A stretch of DNA of 64,000 bases from JAVKFY01 sp040223615. Lineage in GTDB: Bacteria > Pseudomonadota > Alphaproteobacteria > GCA-2731375. Positions 33,134-42,120 of the stretch are shown in pieces. The stretch lies in NCBI GenBank assembly GCA_040223615.1, contig JAVKFY010000077.1, forward strand, positions 11,083-75,082, written 5' to 3'. Numbering within the stretch: the first letter of the stretch is position 1; each line of letters begins with the position of its first letter. The notes under the pieces are model-generated. The model did not search any database. It had not been told where the DNA came from and saw only the letters and a program-made list of their open reading frames with translations. The position numbers were made by a program, and so were the translations under genes.

Positions 33134-34747
33134 TCAATCATCCGTCCAAGTTGCTGTTTCGGGGTCGGCATCGGTCCAAGTGCCGCTGTCGGGATCGGCG
33201 TCGGTCCAGGTGCCGTCGGCATTGTCGGCCGCGATCCAGGCGAACGGCGCCAGCGTCGCGGCGAGCGTGAAGGTGGGCACCGGCGCGTCGTGATCCGTGG
33301 CCTGGTCGTAGGTCACGCCGCCAGCCACGACGAGGTCGTCGGCAAGCGCGAAGCCGAGAGACGCCGCGCCGCCGTTCAGCGCGGTCGCGAGGTTGGTCAG
33401 CGCCGAGGTAGCCGCCGCCAGCGCCGGCGCGCCGCCGCCGAGCGTGCCGGCGACGTCGGCCACGCCGACGCCGCCATGTCCCAGCGTCGGCGCTCCCTGG
33501 CTGGTGGCCTGGTCATACGTGGTGCCGCCACCGACCGTGCCGACAACGAAGCCGAACCACTTGCGAGCGGTGCCGTCGGCCGTGGTCATGCTCGCGGCCG
33601 GCACGGTAAAGTCGCTGGCGTTGAACGTCGGGCCACCGATGTCGAAGGCGGTCGACTGGTCGTCGTTCATCGCGAAGATGAACTGGTCGGTCGCGATGCC
33701 GGCTACATTGGTCGGGTCGGCGTCGAACTCTTCCGCGAAGGCGATACCGAAGCCATCGGTGCCGTCGTGGATGTGGAAGCCGTGCGCTCCGGCGTCCGCG
33801 TCTGCTTCCAGGCTGTCGACGGCCTGCGCCATGCAACTTAAGACAATGGCCGCATCCGGCTCGAACGAGGTCGAGACCGTCCAGTCCGAGGCGGCCGTAG
33901 TTGGGCTGTCGAAACTCAGCACCTCTACCTGCTCGACACCGCCGAAACTGATCGCCATGTAGGCCAGCCCGTCGCCGCCGGATCCACCATCGCGCGTGGT
34001 GGTGGTGAAGCCGCCGGAGGGGAGCGCGGTAACTTCGCCGGTCCACGTCGTGAGCTGGCCGCCAACGCGATTGTCGTACCTGCGCAGCCTCGGAGAGCCG
34101 GCGGCCTGGCTGGTTTCGTTCCACATGGCGAAGCACGACTGGTTCAAGTCCGCGTCGCAGAATCCGACGCTGTTGATGCCGTGAGGGAAGTTGGAGGTCA
34201 TCCCGTCGGCTATCGTTTTGCCGTCGGCCAGAAACATGATGAGGTCGGGATCAAAGCCGAGCCCCGATGTCGTGGCAGTGCCGCCGTTGCTGCTGTTCGG
34301 CGTGTGAACGCCTACCGCCGCTTCAACGTCATCCCCGTGGAAGAACACGATCATGGCGCGGCGGTTGGACGTGGTTGTGACCGTTGTCCAGTTGATGCGC
34401 ACGCCACCCGGGATCATCCCCGGATTGCCCTCGCCGCCGTCGCCGATGGCGGTTCCTTCCAGCCCTGCGAACAACCCCAGCGAGTCGTTGCTGTCGGCCC
34501 GCCCGGTGCTGCTGCTGGCGGTTCCGTCAGTGCTGAGGAGATAGACGCCAGCCTCGTTCACGCCGTCCGAGAAGCCGTTGGCCGCGTTCATGTGAGTGGC
34601 CAGGGTGTCGTAGCTACCGGCGGCCGGCGCGCCGATGATCCAGATCGCTTTCGGGGTGACCCCGGACAGCTTCGAGCTCGTGTACTCGTACACGCCAGCA
34701 CCGTCGGTGCTGTCGGGAAGAAGAAAGCCTTCGACAGCGATCGGCAT
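33134..34747 (-). CDS. Large phage tail/receptor-binding-type protein
   Basis: A 537-residue beta-rich protein. It carries repeated Thr/Gly-rich segments typical of adhesive tail proteins, an Ala-rich stretch near residue 440-470 and a C-terminal array of WTDADP repeats (GTWTDADPDSGTWTDADP). The ATG at 34747 overlaps the previous stop as ATGA. Its length and position after the adaptor fit a main fibre or spike. Exact class unknown. Confidence 0.7.
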   Translation of the reverse strand: MPIAVEGFLLPDSTDGAGVYEYTSSKLSGVTPKAIWIIGAPAAGSYDTLATHMNAANGFSDGVNEAGVYLLSTDGTASSSTGRADSNDSLGLFAGLEGTAIGDGGEGNPGMIPGGVRINWTTVTTTSNRRAMIVFFHGDDVEAAVGVHTPNSSNGGTATTSGLGFDPDLIMFLADGKTIADGMTSNFPHGINSVGFCDADLNQSCFAMWNETSQAAGSPRLRRYDNRVGGQLTTWTGEVTALPSGGFTTTTRDGGSGGDGLAYMAISFGGVEQVEVLSFDSPTTAASDWTVSTSFEPDAAIVLSCMAQAVDSLEADADAGAHGFHIHDGTDGFGIAFAEEFDADPTNVAGIATDQFIFAMNDDQSTAFDIGGPTFNASDFTVPAASMTTADGTARKWFGFVVGTVGGGTTYDQATSQGAPTLGHGGVGVADVAGTLGGGAPALAAATSALTNLATALNGGAASLGFALADDLVVAGGVTYDQATDHDAPVPTFTLAATLAPFAWIAADNADGTWTDADPDSGTWTDADPETATWTDD

Positions 34748-35064
34748 CACACGCTCAGCGCGTTGATCCGCGACACGAAGGTCGCCTCGTCGTCCCAGCC
34801 GCCAAGCCCCGCCTCGGCCAGGATCATCGCCTTCTCCAGCAGCACCAGGAAGATCTCGTTGCTGGACGCCGCCGCGAACCGCGCGGCCAGCCAGTCGAGC
34901 GCGGTTTCCTGTTCCGCGGTGACGGCGAAGGCGGCGATGACCTGGGCACGGGTATGCGTGCCGGCGGCCCAGTAGTAGAGCGCGGCGGCGAAGGTGCGCA
35001 CCGCGATCTTGTCCTCGCCAGCGAGTTCGTTCCCGTCGACGATCCGTTCATGCAACGTGGCCAT
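34747..35064 (-). CDS. Small helical phage protein
   Basis: A 105-residue all-alpha protein (ARTFAAALYYWAAG-like segments, then NEIFLVLLEKAMILAEAGL). Not recognised. It sits between the adaptor and the large fibre gene and overlaps the latter by ATGA, which indicates coupling. Possible roles are a chaperone or joining protein. Confidence 0.65.
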   Translation of the reverse strand: MATLHERIVDGNELAGEDKIAVRTFAAALYYWAAGTHTRAQVIAAFAVTAEQETALDWLAARFAAASSNEIFLVLLEKAMILAEAGLGGWDDEATFVSRINALSV

Positions 35065-35073
35065 GGCGCGCTC

Positions 35074-35703
35074 CTAGGGATTGCCGGTGTCGGTACGGAT
35101 CGCCATCGGCCCGCCGGACCAGCGGTCCATGGCGTCCTGGTTCTCCAACTCGATCAGCGCCTCGTCGAACTGCGCCTTCCAGGCCGGCAGGCGCGCGTCG
35201 TTGCCGAGATAGCCCTCTGCCGCGACCAGGGCGCCGTACAGGTACAGGTCGGGATGCGCGGTCAGCAGCCAGTTGGTGGTGTTCGACGCCGACAGCGCCG
35301 GCACTTTCCGGCTGTAGGCGATCTCCACCGTGTAGGCGGCGTCCGGCGTCGGGGCGAGGCGGAAGCTGTCGCCGACGATGGCGTAGACCCGTGGCCGGCC
35401 GGTCTGGCTGCCGGCCCACATCTGGTCGATCTGGGTCGGCGTGGCGAACCGCAGCTGCGCGGCCGGATCGGTCGAGGTCAGCTTCACGTAGCGCACGCCA
35501 CCGAAGCTCTCCGGCAGCGCCAGGTAGGCGTTGCCGGCAGTCGCCGCGGCGGTGGCGCGGGTCTCCATGTCGCGGGTGCGGATCAGCCGGTTGATGCGGG
35601 CTTCCGCCAGCGCGATGAAGTCCGGCACCACGCCGGCCAGGTCGTCGCGCGCCAGCCAGCCGGCGACACCGGCGCGGACCTCGTCATAGGTGGTGATGCT
35701 CAT
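35074..35703 (-). CDS. Phage head-tail adaptor, SU10/P22 gp4-like
   Basis: A 209-residue protein. The N-terminal helix set YDEVRAGVAGWLARDDL then FIALAEARINRLIRTRDME, followed by YLALPESFGGVRYVKL and later DLYLYGALVAAEGYL, matches the SU10-type adaptor family that joins portal to tail in podoviruses. It lies downstream of capsid genes in the usual podovirus order. The ATG at 35703 follows the preceding stop by three bases. Confidence 0.85.
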   Translation of the reverse strand: MSITTYDEVRAGVAGWLARDDLAGVVPDFIALAEARINRLIRTRDMETRATAAATAGNAYLALPESFGGVRYVKLTSTDPAAQLRFATPTQIDQMWAGSQTGRPRVYAIVGDSFRLAPTPDAAYTVEIAYSRKVPALSASNTTNWLLTAHPDLYLYGALVAAEGYLGNDARLPAWKAQFDEALIELENQDAMDRWSGGPMAIRTDTGNP

Positions 35704-35706
35704 GTC

Positions 35707-35991
35707 TCAGACCCTGAAGCGGCCGGCGGTGCGCAGGCTCGCGTAGTCGATGTCGTTGAGCTTGCGGCGCACCGCCGGCCAGTGGTCGCGGTTGAAGACG
35801 TCGATGCCTTCCTTGAGCCAGGCGTAGGCAAGGCTCAGCGGGATACGGCCGGCGTGCCAGAAGTCGCCACGCTGACGGCCGTCGTGGTCGGCCTGGTCGC
35901 GGCGGTTCTGGGCCAGGATCGGCTCGACCTGCTGGCGATGCTCGATCACGTAGACGCCTTCAGACGCATCGAAGCGCCAGCTCACGTCCAT
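35707..35991 (-). CDS. Small phage protein between capsid and adaptor
   Basis: A 94-residue protein, starting SWRFDASEGVYVIEHRQQVE and rich in charged and aromatic residues (ADHDGRQRGDFWHAGRIPLS). Similar small genes lie at this place in podovirus head modules, but I cannot name it. ATG 35991 is used; GTG 36021, which overlaps the previous stop, is also possible. Confidence 0.6.
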   Translation of the reverse strand: MDVSWRFDASEGVYVIEHRQQVEPILAQNRRDQADHDGRQRGDFWHAGRIPLSLAYAWLKEGIDVFNRDHWPAVRRKLNDIDYASLRTAGRFRV

Positions 35992-36013
35992 GCCCGGCCG
36001 CGCGGCGAGTTGC

Positions 36014-36361
36014 CTAGCCACGGCGCTTGCCGACCAGCCAGACGGCGAAGGTGAAGTCGGGGTCGGTGCCAGCGACGGCGTAGGCGATGCGGCCCAGTGT
36101 GCCGACATTGATCAGCTTCAGCAGGCTCTGACCGGTGGTCGCGACCTGGCTGAAGGCGGTGTGCGTGACCCAGGTGGTGCCGCCATCGGGCGAGACCTGG
36201 TACTCGACGTCCAGCGTGTCGGAGGCCGACGCCGCGGTGACCGACAGCACCGCCAGCAGCTCGTCGAAATTCTCCACCACGCCGATGGCGCCGGAGTTGC
36301 CGGACGCAGTGCGCGAGGCGGAAGCCAGCGCCGTGTAGACCCGGCTCTTGGTGATCGCCAT
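36014..36361 (-). CDS. Small beta-rich head protein
   Basis: A 115-residue beta-sandwich-like protein (VLSVTAASASDTLDVEYQVS, then TTWVTHTAFSQVATTGQ). Its place right after the capsid and its make-up suggest a capsid decoration or head-stabilising protein. AAAGGAACC precedes the ATG. Family not recognised. Confidence 0.65.
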   Translation of the reverse strand: MAITKSRVYTALASASRTASGNSGAIGVVENFDELLAVLSVTAASASDTLDVEYQVSPDGGTTWVTHTAFSQVATTGQSLLKLINVGTLGRIAYAVAGTDPDFTFAVWLVGKRRG

Positions 36362-36481
36362 GAAGGTTCCTTTGGCAAGAGAAAGACGGGGCGGCCGAGA
36401 TGGGCCGCCCCGCCAGAGGCGCGAGAGGCGCGCACAGGGGAAACTGATGCGGAGAGGCAGGAGCCTGTGCCGACCGGCATT

Positions 36482-36595
36482 CCCCCACCTCACCTGCCCT
36501 CTCCGCCCCCGAGGGCAGAGAGGGACGAGGTTGCGACGGCTTTGTCCGCATCCTCTCCGCCCCTGGAGGCGGAGAGGATTGGGGTGAGGTGGGGG
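36482..36595. repeat. 114-bp palindromic repeat, copy B, inside the phage module
   Basis: The same element as at 4124 and 52706, with ends CCCCCACCTCACC and GGGGTGAGGTGGG and inner CTCTCC/GGAGAGG arms. It separates the capsid gene from the 115-residue head gene. Presence of a host-type repeat inside the head operon shows that the module has lived in this or a related genome. Confidence 0.85.
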
Positions 36596-36626
36596 CCAGC
36601 AGTGGTGGCGAGGCCTACCCGACCGA

Positions 36627-37577
36627 TTAGCTCGACGTCAGGTCGGCGACGATGCCGCTGGCCTTCTCGTTCTTGGCGACCAGGGTGTATTCGGCCAGGA
36701 TCTGGTGCCGGTCGGTGTCGCCGGTCTTGGCCAGCGGGTGCAGCCGGAAGCGCCGACCGCGCAGGAAGCCGATGCACCAGAAATCGGTGTCCAGCGCCAG
36801 CGCCGAGCTGGCCCGCATGAACCGGTTCGGCACCGCCTTGATCTCGCCCCAGTCGGAAACGTAGAGCTCGATCGAGGCCACCAGCTTCTTGTCGTCGCCG
36901 GCATCGAAGCGGGTCGACGCGCCGGTGAAGGTGGAGAACTGGCGCCGGTTGAAGGCGCCCATCATCAACGTGTCGGGCTTGCCGCCGTTGGTCCAGCAGG
37001 ACTGCAGCACGTCCTTGAGCTGGTCCTCGGTGAAGGCCCGCGCGGTGCCGTCGGCGCGGGCATCGGAGCCATCGCCGGTCGGCGCGGTGCCGTCGCCGGC
37101 CTCGTCGGAGTTGGTCGCGATCCACGACTCGATGCCGCCGATCAGGCGCGCGGTGGTGTCGTTGCCGGCGACCTTGGCCTGATTGGCGAGCAGGATGGTC
37201 TCGATATCGCGGCGCAGCTCCATGCCCTTGAGCACGAGCTGGTAGGCCAGTTCGTCGCCGCGGCCGGCGGCCTCGACGGAGCGGTTGGTGCCGGAGACCT
37301 GCGCGACCTTGTCGGAGATCTGCGTGTAGTTGTCGAGCCGGATCGTGGCGACGGCGGCGTCGGTGGTGGCGTCGTCGCCCTCGATCACCGCGTTGGAGCC
37401 GTTGGCGGCGGCCAGCGACTGGGTCTGCCACTCATGCTTGATCTGCTTCACCGTGGTCTTCTCGACCATAGCGAAGAACGGCGTATCGGCCGGGTCGACC
37501 TTGTAGATCGCGCCTTCCAGGTCGTCGCGGATGCCGATCGTGTCGTAGGTGGAGTGCGTACCGGTGGGTTGCGTCAT
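36627..37577 (-). CDS. Phage major capsid protein, SU10-type
   Basis: A 316-residue capsid protein. It opens YDTIGIRDDLEGAIYKVDPA then TPFFAMVEKTTVKQIKHEWQ, the start seen in the SU10 major-head/DUF5309 family, and has an ELAYQLVLKGMELRRDIETI helix and a conserved GAFNRRQFSTFTG. It ends in GKNEK-type beta sequence. It should form the HK97-fold shell. The family type belongs to podoviruses rather than the HK97 capsid of classical alphaproteobacterial GTAs. Confidence 0.88.
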   Translation of the reverse strand: MTQPTGTHSTYDTIGIRDDLEGAIYKVDPADTPFFAMVEKTTVKQIKHEWQTQSLAAANGSNAVIEGDDATTDAAVATIRLDNYTQISDKVAQVSGTNRSVEAAGRGDELAYQLVLKGMELRRDIETILLANQAKVAGNDTTARLIGGIESWIATNSDEAGDGTAPTGDGSDARADGTARAFTEDQLKDVLQSCWTNGGKPDTLMMGAFNRRQFSTFTGASTRFDAGDDKKLVASIELYVSDWGEIKAVPNRFMRASSALALDTDFWCIGFLRGRRFRLHPLAKTGDTDRHQILAEYTLVAKNEKASGIVADLTSS

Positions 37578-37595
37578 CTTTTGTTCGAGTCCCGA

Positions 37596-38477
37596 TCAGG
37601 AGAGAAGGTACTGGGCGGCCAGGCGCATGTCGCGCTCGCGGCTGCCGGATTTGCCGATGCGGTCGAGCAGCGCCGAGGCGCCATTGGCGCCTTCGATGCC
37701 GGCCGGCGCGGCGGTGCGCGGGGCCGGCGGGCGGGCCGGCGCGGCAGCCTTGGCGGCGGCCTCGGCCTGGCGCCAGCGCAGCGCGTCACGCGCCATCAGC
37801 TTGAGGCGATGGTCGGTCAGCAGGTCGAGCTCTTCCGGCGCGAAGCCGTAGTGCGTCGACAGCGCCTTGCGGGTCTGGATCAAAAGCTCCGGCCCGCTTT
37901 CGCTGGCCATCTCCGGCCAGGCTTCGGCCAGGCGCCGTTCCTGCTCGCTCTCCCAGGCCTGGCGACGGGCGCGGGCCTGGGCCTGACGGCCAGTCGCCTG
38001 CTGGGCGATGACCTGCATGAGCTGCTGCCGGCGCGCCAGCTCGGCGTCGATCGCGGCGCGCTGGCGGCCATAGCCAACCGGATCGGTCTGCGCCAGCATC
38101 GGGTCGGGCAGCGCCAGCGGCGGCAATACCTGTGTCACGTGTTCCGGACGCAACGCGCCGGCCAGGTCCTGCAGCTCCTCCATCTGCGCCTTCAGCCGGC
38201 TGACGGCCGTGCGCTGTTCGGTGAGCGCCGCGGTCTGCTTCTCGTAGTCCTGCTTGCGCAAGTAGCCGGCGATCAGCTCGGACACCGGCACCCGGCCCTT
38301 GCGGCCATCGGTGTAGGTGACCTCGTGGGTCGCGTCCGGCTCGGTCGAGACGGCCGGGCGGCCGACATCCTCGGCGTCGTCGCCGAGTTCGAGGACATCC
38401 TCGACCGTCGACAGATAGGCGACGGCGGCATCCACGGTGGTCGGATGCTCGGCCGCCTGTTCAGTCTTGTGTTGCAT
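37596..38477 (-). CDS. Phage scaffolding-like protein
   Basis: A 293-residue acidic N-terminus and coiled-coil middle (EKQTAALTEQRTAVSRLKAQ and a long Gln/Arg-rich helix) followed by a basic, Pro/Ala-rich linker and a helical C-terminus. Placed just upstream of the capsid gene, it fits a scaffold protein. No protease domain is visible. The 3' end is 18 bases from the capsid start. Confidence 0.75.
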   Translation of the reverse strand: MQHKTEQAAEHPTTVDAAVAYLSTVEDVLELGDDAEDVGRPAVSTEPDATHEVTYTDGRKGRVPVSELIAGYLRKQDYEKQTAALTEQRTAVSRLKAQMEELQDLAGALRPEHVTQVLPPLALPDPMLAQTDPVGYGRQRAAIDAELARRQQLMQVIAQQATGRQAQARARRQAWESEQERRLAEAWPEMASESGPELLIQTRKALSTHYGFAPEELDLLTDHRLKLMARDALRWRQAEAAAKAAAPARPPAPRTAAPAGIEGANGASALLDRIGKSGSRERDMRLAAQYLLS

Positions 38478-38535
38478 ATCAACTCCTCGTTGGCTGTGCC
38501 GAAGCCGGCACCGGCCCGCTCAAGCGGGCATCGCA

Positions 38536-38823
38536 CTAGAAGAAGCGACGGCGTCCGTCGCGCAGCTCGCGCAGCGCCCGGCGGGCGAATTTCCCGTCCG
38601 CGATGGCCTGGCGGATGTGGCCGCGCACGGTGTCGACCGCGCGGGCCGCGGCATGCAGGCGGGCACGCGCGGCATCGTCGGCGCCGTCCGTCCGCAGCAT
38701 GGTCTCCAATAGCTGTTGCCTCAGGTCGGCCAGCACCGGATCGATCTCCAGCTCGGCCATCAGGGTCTCGATGCGCCGGGCGCGCTTGTCCTGACGGATC
38801 AGTTCGTCCTGACGCTCAGACAA
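38536..38823 (-). CDS. Small helical phage head protein
   Basis: A 95-residue highly charged helical protein. It starts at TTG 38823, which overlaps the end of the 351-residue gene by eight bases. Sequence segments such as ERQDELIRQDKRARRIETLM suggest a coiled coil. Function unknown; the coupled position suggests a head assembly role. Confidence 0.6.
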   Translation of the reverse strand: MSERQDELIRQDKRARRIETLMAELEIDPVLADLRQQLLETMLRTDGADDAARARLHAAARAVDTVRGHIRQAIADGKFARRALRELRDGRRRFF

Positions 38824-39871
38824 GGTTCGGCCCCCAGAGCGCGCCGCTGACCTCAGCCTGCCGGCGCAATTCTTCCGCCACATCGGGCGGCAGCTCGGCT
38901 GGCGTCGAGCCGGCCGGCTGGAACGCGCGCTGTGCCCGGCTCGCCATCGCCTCCGCGGCGGCAAGCCAGCCCGGCGCGTTCATCGCCGCCAAGCCCTTGG
39001 CGCGCTCGACGTAGGCTGGCGTGGCGGCATCGGCCAGCGTGCCGCGCCGCGCCACCGCGTCATCGACCGCCAATAGCGCAGCTGGCAGGTCGCCGGTGAT
39101 GCGGCCCTGACGGTGCTGACCGGTGAGATAGTCCTTCAGCGCCGCCTCGACGCTTGCGTGGTAGCGGGTTTCGCCGCCGACCCGCGCGCCGAAGGCCCCG
39201 GCGCCGCCGGTCTCGATCGGGTTCGCCATGTAGACCAGGGCGCCGTCGAGATTGTCGTTGAGCATGGCGCCGGCCAGCGCGTCGTTCAGCACGTCGCGGG
39301 TCCAGTTGGCGAAGGTGTCGCGGCCGATGGTGTCGCCGGAATTGTCCATGCCGACCTCGCGCAGGGTCAGGCCGCCACCGTCGCCGCGCCCGAAGCGCAC
39401 CGCGAAGTTCTCGCCGACCGACGGCTTGTCGAACACGCGGCTGGCGAGGCCGGCGCCGAACACCAGTGCCGCCGGACCGAGCACGCCGAGCGTCGGGCCG
39501 ATGCCGGCGCTGAAGAAACCGGTGGTGGGCGCGGTGGCGGCCACCGAGGTGTCCGGCCCGATCCAGCCGCCGACCAGGTCCTTGATCGCCGACACTGGCG
39601 ACGGGAAGCCGTCAAGGCCGAGCGCGTTGCTGATCGCGCCGTCGGTCAGCGTGTCGAGGCCGCGCGCCGCGCGCACCACGCCGCCAAGCGCGTCGAAGGC
39701 GCCTGGCGCCTGCGCGGTCGCTGGATCGTCGCCGTAGGTGGTGTCGAACTGGAGTGGCGCCGCCGTCGGATCCGTGCTTTGCAGGAATCTCGGCGCGGCG
39801 TTCGACACCGACGGCCGGCTCAGACCGAAGCGCAGCGGCGCCGGCGCGGTGAGATAGTTGATCGCGGTCAT
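38816..39871 (-). CDS. Hypothetical phage protein downstream of the portal gene
   Basis: A 351-residue protein with a Pro/Ala-rich start, Gly-rich hydrophobic middle (FSAGIGPTLGVLGPAALVFG) and a helical second half (FANWTRDVLNDALAGAMLND). The hydrophobic segment could insert into a membrane, which would suit an ejected protein. I cannot assign a family. The ATG at 39871 overlaps the portal stop. Confidence 0.65.
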   Translation of the reverse strand: MTAINYLTAPAPLRFGLSRPSVSNAAPRFLQSTDPTAAPLQFDTTYGDDPATAQAPGAFDALGGVVRAARGLDTLTDGAISNALGLDGFPSPVSAIKDLVGGWIGPDTSVAATAPTTGFFSAGIGPTLGVLGPAALVFGAGLASRVFDKPSVGENFAVRFGRGDGGGLTLREVGMDNSGDTIGRDTFANWTRDVLNDALAGAMLNDNLDGALVYMANPIETGGAGAFGARVGGETRYHASVEAALKDYLTGQHRQGRITGDLPAALLAVDDAVARRGTLADAATPAYVERAKGLAAMNAPGWLAAAEAMASRAQRAFQPAGSTPAELPPDVAEELRRQAEVSGALWGPNLV

Positions 39872-41865
39872 CAGCCCTGTCCTCCGGTGCCATTTGGCTT
39901 GTCGGTCGCCATGCTGGTGTCGACCGGCGGCGCGACGCCGATGTCGGCGCCGCCGACCTCCAGCGCCGGCAGGCCGTATTTCAGGCGCAGCTCCTCCGCC
40001 CGCAGCGCGAAGTCGTGCGCCAGCTTCTCGCGTTGCAGGGCCAGGTCGCCCAGCGCCTTCTCGCGTTCCAGCGCAATCTTCTCCGCCGCCTCGCGCGCCT
40101 TGCGCTCCAGGTCGGCGTGAAAGGCCATGCCGTGCGGGTCGGGCGGCGGCGCGGCCGGCGGCGGCGCCTGGTCGGGGTCGGAGAAGTACTCGTCCGGGGC
40201 CCGCAGGCCGGCGTTCTCCACGATCCGGCTGTAGGTGTTGTGTAGGTTCTTCAGGCTGACCAGCGGGTTCGAAGGCCCGAGCAGCTGCAGCATCGCCTCC
40301 TGCTTGGCGGCGATGCCGGCGAGGTGCGCCAGGGTCTGGTCGCGGCTGCCGGTACCGATGCCGACCGAGACGGTGACGTCCATGTCGGCGTTCCAGTGGC
40401 GCGGATCGATTTCGACCCACTCGCCGCGCAACCGCACGGTCCGGGCGCGGTCCTGGTAGCGCACCACCAGCCGCAGCATCTTGCGGAACAGGTCGCGCAC
40501 GCCGGTCTCGGCGAAGATGCGTGCGATCAGTTCCTTGCGCCCGCGCGCCGCCTCCATGATCTCGCGCACGCCGGTGGCGGTGTGGTTCAGCGCATCGGCG
40601 TCCAGGCCCTGGGCGAAGCGGGTGATGCCGGAGCGGGCCTCCTTCACGCCGTCGATATACTCGACCATCTGGAACGATTGCTGCGACAGGCCGGGGGTGT
40701 TGAGCGGCAGGATCTTGCCCTGCGGGTTGCCCTGCGTGCGCACGATGCCGCCGGGGCGCGAGGTCAGCAGGTCGTCCAGGTTGACGTGGTCGCCGGTGGT
40801 GTCGACGGCCACGCGGGCGTTGTTGGTCAGGTAGAAATTGTCCAGCATCTGGCGCCACAGCACCGACTTGATGCGTTGCAGGTCCATCACCTGGTCGGCC
40901 ACCGACTGGCCGTAGAAGCGGTGCGGCATCGGCACCGGGCACAGCGTGGCGAAGGGATGCTCGTCGACCTCCTGGTTCTGCAACACGGTCGCGCCGACGC
41001 GGATCACGTGGCGCAGCTCGGCGATGCCGTCGCCGTCGACATCGGCGCGCACGAACTCTTCCAGCACGGTGACCTGGTCGTCCGACGGCAGCGCCGCCTC
41101 GTCCTGGAACCGGTCGCGGGCGAAGCGCCAGTCCGGCCCGTCGTGGTCCAGCCTGGCGACCAGCGCCTCGGGCAGGCCCATCGCGATCAGGTCGGCGCGC
41201 GGCCGGCGGCTGCGGTGCGCGACGTAGGCCGCCTCGGCCAGCGAACGCGTGCGCGGCGGCACCAGGAACTCCTCCGCCGGCACCGCGGCGACGCGGACGC
41301 GGCCGCGCCCGAGGCGGCGGCGGACGACGAAGTCGTAGAGGTCGCCGTCGTCGGCCGAGACCCGCACGTCCTCCAACGCGGCCTCCGGGTCGGCGCGGAA
41401 CACGGCGAGCGCGGCGGCGGACTGGCCCACGTAGCGGGTGCGGGTGACGCGCTCCGCATCGTCCCACCAGACCTTGACCACGCCGACCTTCTGCAACAGC
41501 GCGTCCTTGAACCAGTCGTGCATCAGGCGGAAGCCGTCATTGTCACGCCAGAAGACGTGGTTCACGTAGTCGGTGGCCTGGCCCGCGATGGCCTCGTCCT
41601 CGGCGCCGAAGGGCTCGAAGCGGACCACCTGGCGCGAGCCGACGAAGATGCGCATCAGGTCGGGCAGCAGCCAGTCGACCACCTCGGCGACGTCGCGGCT
41701 GACCACGCTTGAGCGACCCTCGACCTCGTCGCCGAAGGCGCGGCCGTAGTAGTAGTCCAGCGCGCGGTCCTGTTCGGCGGCGACCTGGTCGCCGTGGAAG
41801 CCGGCGGACTCCGCCTCGTGCGCCTGCAGCAGCGCGACGAGCTGCGGCTCGGTCATGGCGCTCAT
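39871..41865 (-). CDS. Phage portal protein
   Basis: A 664-residue portal of the large podovirus (P22/SU10-like) type. Motifs include RSSVVSRDVAEVVDWLLPDL near residue 50, DNDGFRLMHDWFKDALLQKV, and FYGQSVADQVMDLQRIKSVL with NFYLTNNARVAVD in the middle. A Gln/Glu-rich C-terminal helix (LEREKALGDLALQREKLAHD, given in part) may form the barrel. It forms the dodecameric ring for DNA packaging. The ATG at 41865 overlaps a small coiled-coil ORF. Confidence 0.92.
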   Translation of the reverse strand: MSAMTEPQLVALLQAHEAESAGFHGDQVAAEQDRALDYYYGRAFGDEVEGRSSVVSRDVAEVVDWLLPDLMRIFVGSRQVVRFEPFGAEDEAIAGQATDYVNHVFWRDNDGFRLMHDWFKDALLQKVGVVKVWWDDAERVTRTRYVGQSAAALAVFRADPEAALEDVRVSADDGDLYDFVVRRRLGRGRVRVAAVPAEEFLVPPRTRSLAEAAYVAHRSRRPRADLIAMGLPEALVARLDHDGPDWRFARDRFQDEAALPSDDQVTVLEEFVRADVDGDGIAELRHVIRVGATVLQNQEVDEHPFATLCPVPMPHRFYGQSVADQVMDLQRIKSVLWRQMLDNFYLTNNARVAVDTTGDHVNLDDLLTSRPGGIVRTQGNPQGKILPLNTPGLSQQSFQMVEYIDGVKEARSGITRFAQGLDADALNHTATGVREIMEAARGRKELIARIFAETGVRDLFRKMLRLVVRYQDRARTVRLRGEWVEIDPRHWNADMDVTVSVGIGTGSRDQTLAHLAGIAAKQEAMLQLLGPSNPLVSLKNLHNTYSRIVENAGLRAPDEYFSDPDQAPPPAAPPPDPHGMAFHADLERKAREAAEKIALEREKALGDLALQREKLAHDFALRAEELRLKYGLPALEVGGADIGVAPPVDTSMATDKPNGTGGQG

Positions 41866-41999
41866 GGCTTGGACTTTCGGCGCGGCCGCGGCCGGCGGCT
41901 CATCGCCGTGAGGCGGGCGATCAACGCCGCCAGCCGCGCTTCCAGCTCGACGAGTCGTTCCTCCAGCGCGCGAACACGCGCCAGCAATGCGATGCGCAA
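41862..41999 (-). CDS. 45-residue coiled-coil protein ahead of the portal gene
   Basis: Starts at TTG 41999 with AGGAGA seven bases upstream, an unusually good site for a TTG start. It encodes a short Leu-zipper (RVRALEERLVELEARLAALI) and a basic tail (RRPRPRRKSKP). The stop overlaps the portal start as ATGA. It may serve as a translational coupler or a DNA-binding packaging factor. Confidence 0.5.
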   Translation of the reverse strand: MRIALLARVRALEERLVELEARLAALIARLTAMSRRPRPRRKSKP

Positions 42000-42035
42000 A
42001 GGGAATTCTCCTGTTACGTCTGAATGCTTCACCGA

Positions 42036-42096
42036 CACCCACATCACCCCGCCCTCTCCCCACTGAGGGCGGAGAGGGGCGTCGGGGTGGGGTGTC
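42036..42096. repeat. Short copy (C) of the palindromic repeat family
   Basis: A single-hairpin relative of the 111-115-bp repeats: CACCCCGCCCTCTCC, a short loop, GGCGGAGAGG, then GTCGGGGTGGGGTG. It sits between the terminase 3' end and the small coiled-coil gene. Confidence 0.65.
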
Positions 42097-42120
42097 GCCG
42101 CTACAAAGGTGTTCGACGGA

